From Terriglobia bacterium (GTDB taxonomy: Bacteria > Acidobacteriota > Terriglobia > Bryobacterales > Bryobacteraceae), in the NCBI GenBank assembly GCA_021324615.1, contig JAJPIT010000099.1:1-64000 (forward strand): a stretch of 64,000 nt of DNA, written 5' to 3'. A model generated the notes under the pieces. The model ran no database searches, was not told where the DNA came from, and saw nothing but the letters and a program-made list of their open reading frames with translations. Positions 60,881 to 64,000 of the stretch are shown one piece after another; within the stretch, counting starts at the first letter, position 1; each line of letters opens with the position of its first letter. The position numbers and the translations under genes were made by a program.

Positions 60881-61813
60881 GTGCTGATGCGGAGTCCGGA
60901 GCCCTGGGCCGTGATCCTCGCGGGCGGCGAGGGAACACGTCTGCAATCTTTGACCCGTTTTATTTCCGGCGACACGCGCCCCAAGCAGTTCTGCCCGATC
61001 TTCGGCGGCCGGACTCTGCTGGACCAAACCCGGGCGCGGCTGGTCAAACTCATTCCGCCGGAGCGGACCTTGTTCGTGGTGCAGGACGCGCACCAACCGT
61101 TCTATCGCACCCAGTTGGCCGACGCCGATCCGGACCTGATTTTGAGCCAGCCGGCCAACAAGGGAACCGCGGTCGCCATCGCCTTGGCCGTGGGGAAGAT
61201 TCTGGCGCGCGACCGCCAGGCGGCGGTGGCCGTCTTTCCGGCGGACCATCACTATGACCGAGACGAGGTGTTTCTCGCCGCGGTGGACCGCTCCTTTGAG
61301 CTGGCCGAACGCCACCGGAGTTCGCTGACGCTGCTGGGCGCCGAGGCGTATTCGCCGGAGACCGAGTACGGCTGGATTGAACCGCAGTTCGACGATTACG
61401 GCGTGGCGCGGGTGCTTCGCTTCTGGGAAAAGCCGCCGCCGGGCCGCGCGCGGGAGCTGCTGGCGCGCGGATGCCTCTGGAACACCTTCGTGATGATCGG
61501 CAAGGCGCGGGCGTTCGCGGATATGACCGGCGCCGCCGCTCCCGGACTCAACGCAAGCGTGCAGCGCCTGCTGCGCCGCTGGGACGATCCGCCGCGCCGC
61601 CGGCGCATCTTCTCGCTTCTTCCGCCGGTCGATTTCTCCCGCCACGTGCTGGCGCTGGCGACCGGGCGGCTTCTGGCCCTGCCCCTGCGCGGCGTGCGCT
61701 GGAGCGATCTGGGCAAACCCGAGCGCGTGCTTGCGACGCTGGCCGAAGCGGGAATCCGGCCGTCCTGGATGGAGAAGTTCGCCGGAGCAAGCCGCAACGC
61801 CACCACGGCGTGA
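60881..61813 (+). CDS. sugar-1-phosphate nucleotidyltransferase (mannose-1-phosphate guanylyltransferase-like)
   Basis: This is a 310-residue nucleotidyltransferase. The N-terminal signature WAVILAGGEGTRLQSLTR with RPKQFCPIFGGRTLLDQT is characteristic of NTP-sugar transferases, close to mannose-1-phosphate guanylyltransferases (ManC/GMP type). SQPANKGTAVAIALAVGKIL and FPADHHYDRDEVF, then TEYGWIEP, give the sugar-binding part. It lacks the C-terminal isomerase domain of bifunctional ManC/AlgA, so it is monofunctional and slightly short. The start may be GTG 60881 or ATG 60887; TCTAAT lies 6 bases before the GTG. Its product would feed glycan or polysaccharide synthesis. It converges with rpiB. 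Confidence 0.88.
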   Translation: MLMRSPEPWAVILAGGEGTRLQSLTRFISGDTRPKQFCPIFGGRTLLDQTRARLVKLIPPERTLFVVQDAHQPFYRTQLADADPDLILSQPANKGTAVAIALAVGKILARDRQAAVAVFPADHHYDRDEVFLAAVDRSFELAERHRSSLTLLGAEAYSPETEYGWIEPQFDDYGVARVLRFWEKPPPGRARELLARGCLWNTFVMIGKARAFADMTGAAAPGLNASVQRLLRRWDDPPRRRRIFSLLPPVDFSRHVLALATGRLLALPLRGVRWSDLGKPERVLATLAEAGIRPSWMEKFAGASRNATTA

Positions 61814-61819
61814 ACGGCG

Positions 61820-62269
61820 CTACCCGTACCTTTCTTCGATCGCCTTCACTTTTGCCAACCGCCGCAGGTGGCGTTCTTCGTTGGTGAACGCCGCGCTGAG
61901 GAAAACCTTGGCCAGATCGCGCGCCAGCTCCGGGCCGATCACCCGCGATCCGAGCACGAGCACGTTCATCGCGTCGTGCTCGACGCCTTGATGAGCCGAA
62001 TAGCAGTCGTGGCACAATCCCGCGCGCACGCCTTTCATCTTGTTGACCGCGATGGAAGCGCCCACGCCGCTGCCGCAGATCAGAATGCCGCGGTCGGCGG
62101 CCGATTCGCGGATCGCCCGCCCCACCTTCTCGGCGAAATCCGGATAATCCACCGCCGCGGTGCTGTCGGTGCCGGCGTCGACCGTTTCATGACCCAGCTC
62201 CCGCACGTATTCGAGCAGCTTCTGTTTGAGCTCGTATCCGGCATGGTCCGCGCCGAGGACGATTCGCAT
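61820..62269 (-). CDS. rpiB: ribose-5-phosphate isomerase B
   Basis: RpiB interconverts ribose 5-phosphate and ribulose 5-phosphate in the pentose-phosphate pathway. From ATG 62269 the 149 residues have the complete signature: [36 protein letters not shown], catalytic-base Cys65 in [32 protein letters not shown] and [15 protein letters not shown]. The frame is open further upstream, but the extra residues do not belong to the family. It diverges from the CaiB-type gene (35 bases apart) and converges with the nucleotidyltransferase. Its product can supply the xylulose 5-phosphate used by phosphoketolase. Confidence 0.96.
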   Translation of the reverse strand: MRIVLGADHAGYELKQKLLEYVRELGHETVDAGTDSTAAVDYPDFAEKVGRAIRESAADRGILICGSGVGASIAVNKMKGVRAGLCHDCYSAHQGVEHDAMNVLVLGSRVIGPELARDLAKVFLSAAFTNEERHLRRLAKVKAIEERYG

Positions 62270-62292
62270 GACCACTAGTTTGCCAAAGAAGT

Positions 62293-62298
62293 TACAGT
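62293..62298 (+). promoter_or_regulatory. candidate -10 element, leaderless geometry, CaiB-type gene
   Basis: TACAGT ends 6 bases before the ATG at 62305. The GAGGA in between abuts the ATG and is too close to serve as a normal ribosome site. Confidence 0.35.
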
Positions 62299-62304
62299 TG
62301 AGGA

Positions 62305-63492
62305 ATGCGCCCGCTGGAAGGCATTCGCGTCCTCGATTTTTCACACGCCCTGGCCGGTCCGTACTGCACCATGCTGATGTCGCAGTACGGCGCCGAAGTG
62401 TACAAAATAGAATCGCCCGAGGGCGGCGACGTGGGCCGAAGCTGGGGACCTCCGTTCACCGGCTCCGACGCATCGTTTTTTTGGGGCGTGAATCCGGGCA
62501 AGCGCAGCCTGGCCATCGACCTGAAAAGGCCCGAAGGCGTGGCCCTGTGCCTGGATCTGATCGGGCGCGCCGACGTGCTGATCGAAAACATGCGCGTCGG
62601 CACGCTCGAGCGCCTGGGATTGGGCTATGAAGCCGCGCGGGCGCGCAATCCGCGGCTGATTTATTGCTCCATCAGCGGCTACGGCCAGTACGGACCGTCG
62701 CGCGGAGAGTCGGCGATGGATCTGATCGTCCAGGCCTCCAGCGGCCTGATCAGCATCACCGGCGTGGAGGGCGGCGAGCGCGTGCGCTGCGGGCATTCGG
62801 TGGCCGATATCACGGCGGGAATGTTCGCCCTTATCGGGATCCTGATGGCCATTGAAGCGCGCCATCGCAGCGGAAAAGGCCAATTTGTGGACGTTTCGAT
62901 GCTCGATTCGATGATTTCCGCGATGGTTTCCAATTTCGCGTATTTCACCGGGAATGGCGTGGTTCCCTCAGCGATGGGCACGCGTTTCGGAGCCATCGTG
63001 CCCTATCGCGGCTTCGCCACCGCGGACCGGGATCTGGTCATCGCCGTCGCCAGTGCGAAATTATGGCCGGAATTTTGTAAAGCGATCGGCCGGCCGGAGC
63101 TGGCCGAAGATCCGCGCTATGCGACCAACGCTCTGCGCGTCGAAAATCGCGATGAGCTGGAGGCGCTGCTGGCGGAAATTTTCCGGTCGCGTCCCTGCGC
63201 GGATTGGATCGAAAAACTGCGCGCCCGCGGAATCCCCTGCACCCCGGTCCGCACCTTTGATGAAGTCGCCGCCGATCCACAGGCGGCCGCGCGGGGAATG
63301 TTCCCGGTCGTCGATGGCTTCCGCCTCACCGGACCGCCGGTGAAGTTCTCGGAAACGCCGGGATGTCCCGGGCGCCGTGCGCCCCGCCTGGGCGAGCACA
63401 CCTGCGAGGCGCTTCAGGAGTTATTGGGCCTGGACGGCGCGGCGCTCGAAGAGCTCCTCCGTCTCGGCGCGATCTACGACGCAAGCCGATGA
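62305..63492 (+). CDS. CaiB/BaiF-type CoA transferase
   Basis: This is a class III CoA transferase of 395 residues, moving CoA between acyl groups through an enzyme-bound anhydride. Motifs are [87 protein letters not shown] and the catalytic Asp139 in [10 protein letters not shown], followed by [16 protein letters not shown]. The C-terminal part ([20 protein letters not shown]) is typical. Family substrates range from carnitine to formyl and bile acyl-CoA; this one cannot be placed from sequence. It may act with the acyl-CoA dehydrogenases 4 kb away, but there is no direct evidence. Confidence 0.94.
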   Translation: MRPLEGIRVLDFSHALAGPYCTMLMSQYGAEVYKIESPEGGDVGRSWGPPFTGSDASFFWGVNPGKRSLAIDLKRPEGVALCLDLIGRADVLIENMRVGTLERLGLGYEAARARNPRLIYCSISGYGQYGPSRGESAMDLIVQASSGLISITGVEGGERVRCGHSVADITAGMFALIGILMAIEARHRSGKGQFVDVSMLDSMISAMVSNFAYFTGNGVVPSAMGTRFGAIVPYRGFATADRDLVIAVASAKLWPEFCKAIGRPELAEDPRYATNALRVENRDELEALLAEIFRSRPCADWIEKLRARGIPCTPVRTFDEVAADPQAAARGMFPVVDGFRLTGPPVKFSETPGCPGRRAPRLGEHTCEALQELLGLDGAALEELLRLGAIYDASR

Positions 63493-63628
63493 AAGCATAA
63501 TCGGAAACGAAACCGGCTTGGCCAGGCATCTTTGCTTTGGCGATAAGGCGCGAGAAATTAACTCGGCTTTACATTCACAACCTTTCATGATGGTACCGTG
63601 TTGTGAGGAACAGGACGTCTTTACGACC

Positions 63629-64000
63629 ATGAGGACCCGAACCAGGATTTTCCCGTTGATGACCGTAGCCGCGGCCTTGGCGCTGGCTCAGGCGCCGCCG
63701 CCTCCGGAGGGACAGCAGGCGCCGGCGGGCGATCCGCCGGGACGCGCCGCGCGGCTGGGATTGATCGAGGGCACGGTCTCCTTGGAGCCGGCCGGCGTGG
63801 AGGATTGGGCCGCGGCGGCGCCCAACCGGCCGCTCACCACCGGCGACCGCCTGTGGGTGGACGACGGCTCGCGCGCGGAAGTGCATCTGGGCTCCGCCGC
63901 GTTCCGCCTGAACGCGAGAACCAACTTTTCGTTCATTAATCTCGACGACCGCGTCGCGCAGGTCCAACTCTCCAGCGGCACGATGAATGTCCGGGTGCGC
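63629..64000 (+). CDS. FecR-domain protein (5' part; cut by window edge)
   Basis: The frame from ATG 63629 runs off the right edge after 124 codons. It has a signal peptide (FPLMTVAAALALAQ), a Pro/Gly-rich spacer (APPPPEGQQAPAGDPPGRAA) and the start of a FecR-like domain: RLGLIEGTVSLEPAGVEDWA, NRPLTTGDRLWVDDGSRAEV, HLGSAAFRLNARTNFSFINL and RVAQVQLSSGTMNVRV. The FecR domain is usually periplasmic and, in classical systems, regulates an ECF sigma factor; in many exported proteins it is just a structural domain. No anti-sigma membrane helix is visible in the part shown. The upstream 136-base gap holds nothing I can assign. Confidence 0.85.
   Translation, partial: MRTRTRIFPLMTVAAALALAQAPPPPEGQQAPAGDPPGRAARLGLIEGTVSLEPAGVEDWAAAAPNRPLTTGDRLWVDDGSRAEVHLGSAAFRLNARTNFSFINLDDRVAQVQLSSGTMNVRVR

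Noticed and set aside
63493-63628. Riboswitch before the FecR-domain gene
   Set aside because: I looked for cyclic-di-GMP and cobalamin-type conserved cores in this 136-base gap and found none.
1-64000. tRNA, rRNA, CRISPR, insertion sequences, prophage
   Set aside because: No cloverleaf, spaced direct repeats, transposase or phage-type gene was seen; every sizeable stretch is filled by the genes listed.

Overview
The window is high-GC bacterial chromosome, dense with genes on both strands. It has no rRNA, tRNA, CRISPR array, insertion sequence or phage gene that I can see. The gene mix (E. coli-type SerA, exosortase-type EpsI, many small exported proteins, TPR proteins, tandem S9 hydrolases, hfq-hflX, flhA-flhF-fliA) best suggests an Acidobacteriota soil bacterium, perhaps near Bryobacterales/Solibacter. 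That placement is an inference from gene content. No stretch of more than 300 bases lacks a gene; the longest gap is 16451-16713.

Layout. 1-6715: citrate synthase (cut by the left edge), an exported protein, serA, an HtrA-like protease coupled to a POTRA-only protein, and a small outer-membrane barrel. 6755-12519: an operon of dihydrolipoyl dehydrogenase, lipB, a 2-oxoacid dehydrogenase E2 and a radical SAM protein, then an ALDH7-type aldehyde dehydrogenase. 12540-17079: a long TPR protein, a zinc-ribbon/single-TM/jellyroll-like protein and an orphan Roadblock (MglB-like) protein. 17240-25178: recG and fabI back to back, an alpha/beta hydrolase - DinB - M61 peptidase operon, and envelope proteins. 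25171-28626: acetate kinase and phosphoketolase. 28676-35324: a short TPR protein with a RodZ-C-like membrane protein, a small helical protein, glnE and a DHA2 exporter. 35464-42632: flhA-flhF-fliA-fliN, a small membrane protein and a PAS/histidine-kinase-like/receiver protein whose ATP site looks degenerate. 42687-47171: methyltransferase, topA, dprA. 47223-53779: small proteins, EpsI, two duplicated S9 hydrolases plus a gamma-glutamyltransferase homologue, and a metallo-beta-lactamase/rhodanese protein. 53763-58496: pgsA, hflX, hfq and two acyl-CoA dehydrogenases. 58546-64000: exported protein, pckA, sugar nucleotidyltransferase, rpiB, a CaiB-type CoA transferase and the start of a FecR-domain protein.

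How it works together. Many genes serve central carbon flow: citrate synthase, PEP carboxykinase, E2/E3 with lipoyl transfer, phosphoketolase plus acetate kinase, and RpiB. Others serve the envelope and motility. Operons are tight, with repeated 1-4 base start/stop overlaps that imply translational coupling.

The most striking signals are: (1) at least ten genes at the head of transcription units have a -10-like TAnnnT hexamer only 6-9 bases before the start codon and no usable Shine-Dalgarno, which suggests widespread leaderless transcription; (2) two separate loci share a paralogous TPR block, each beside a single-TM multidomain protein, one also beside an orphan Roadblock protein; (3) a kinase-like/receiver protein has lost its N and G2 boxes; (4) a sigma-28-like promoter precedes the operon that encodes fliA.
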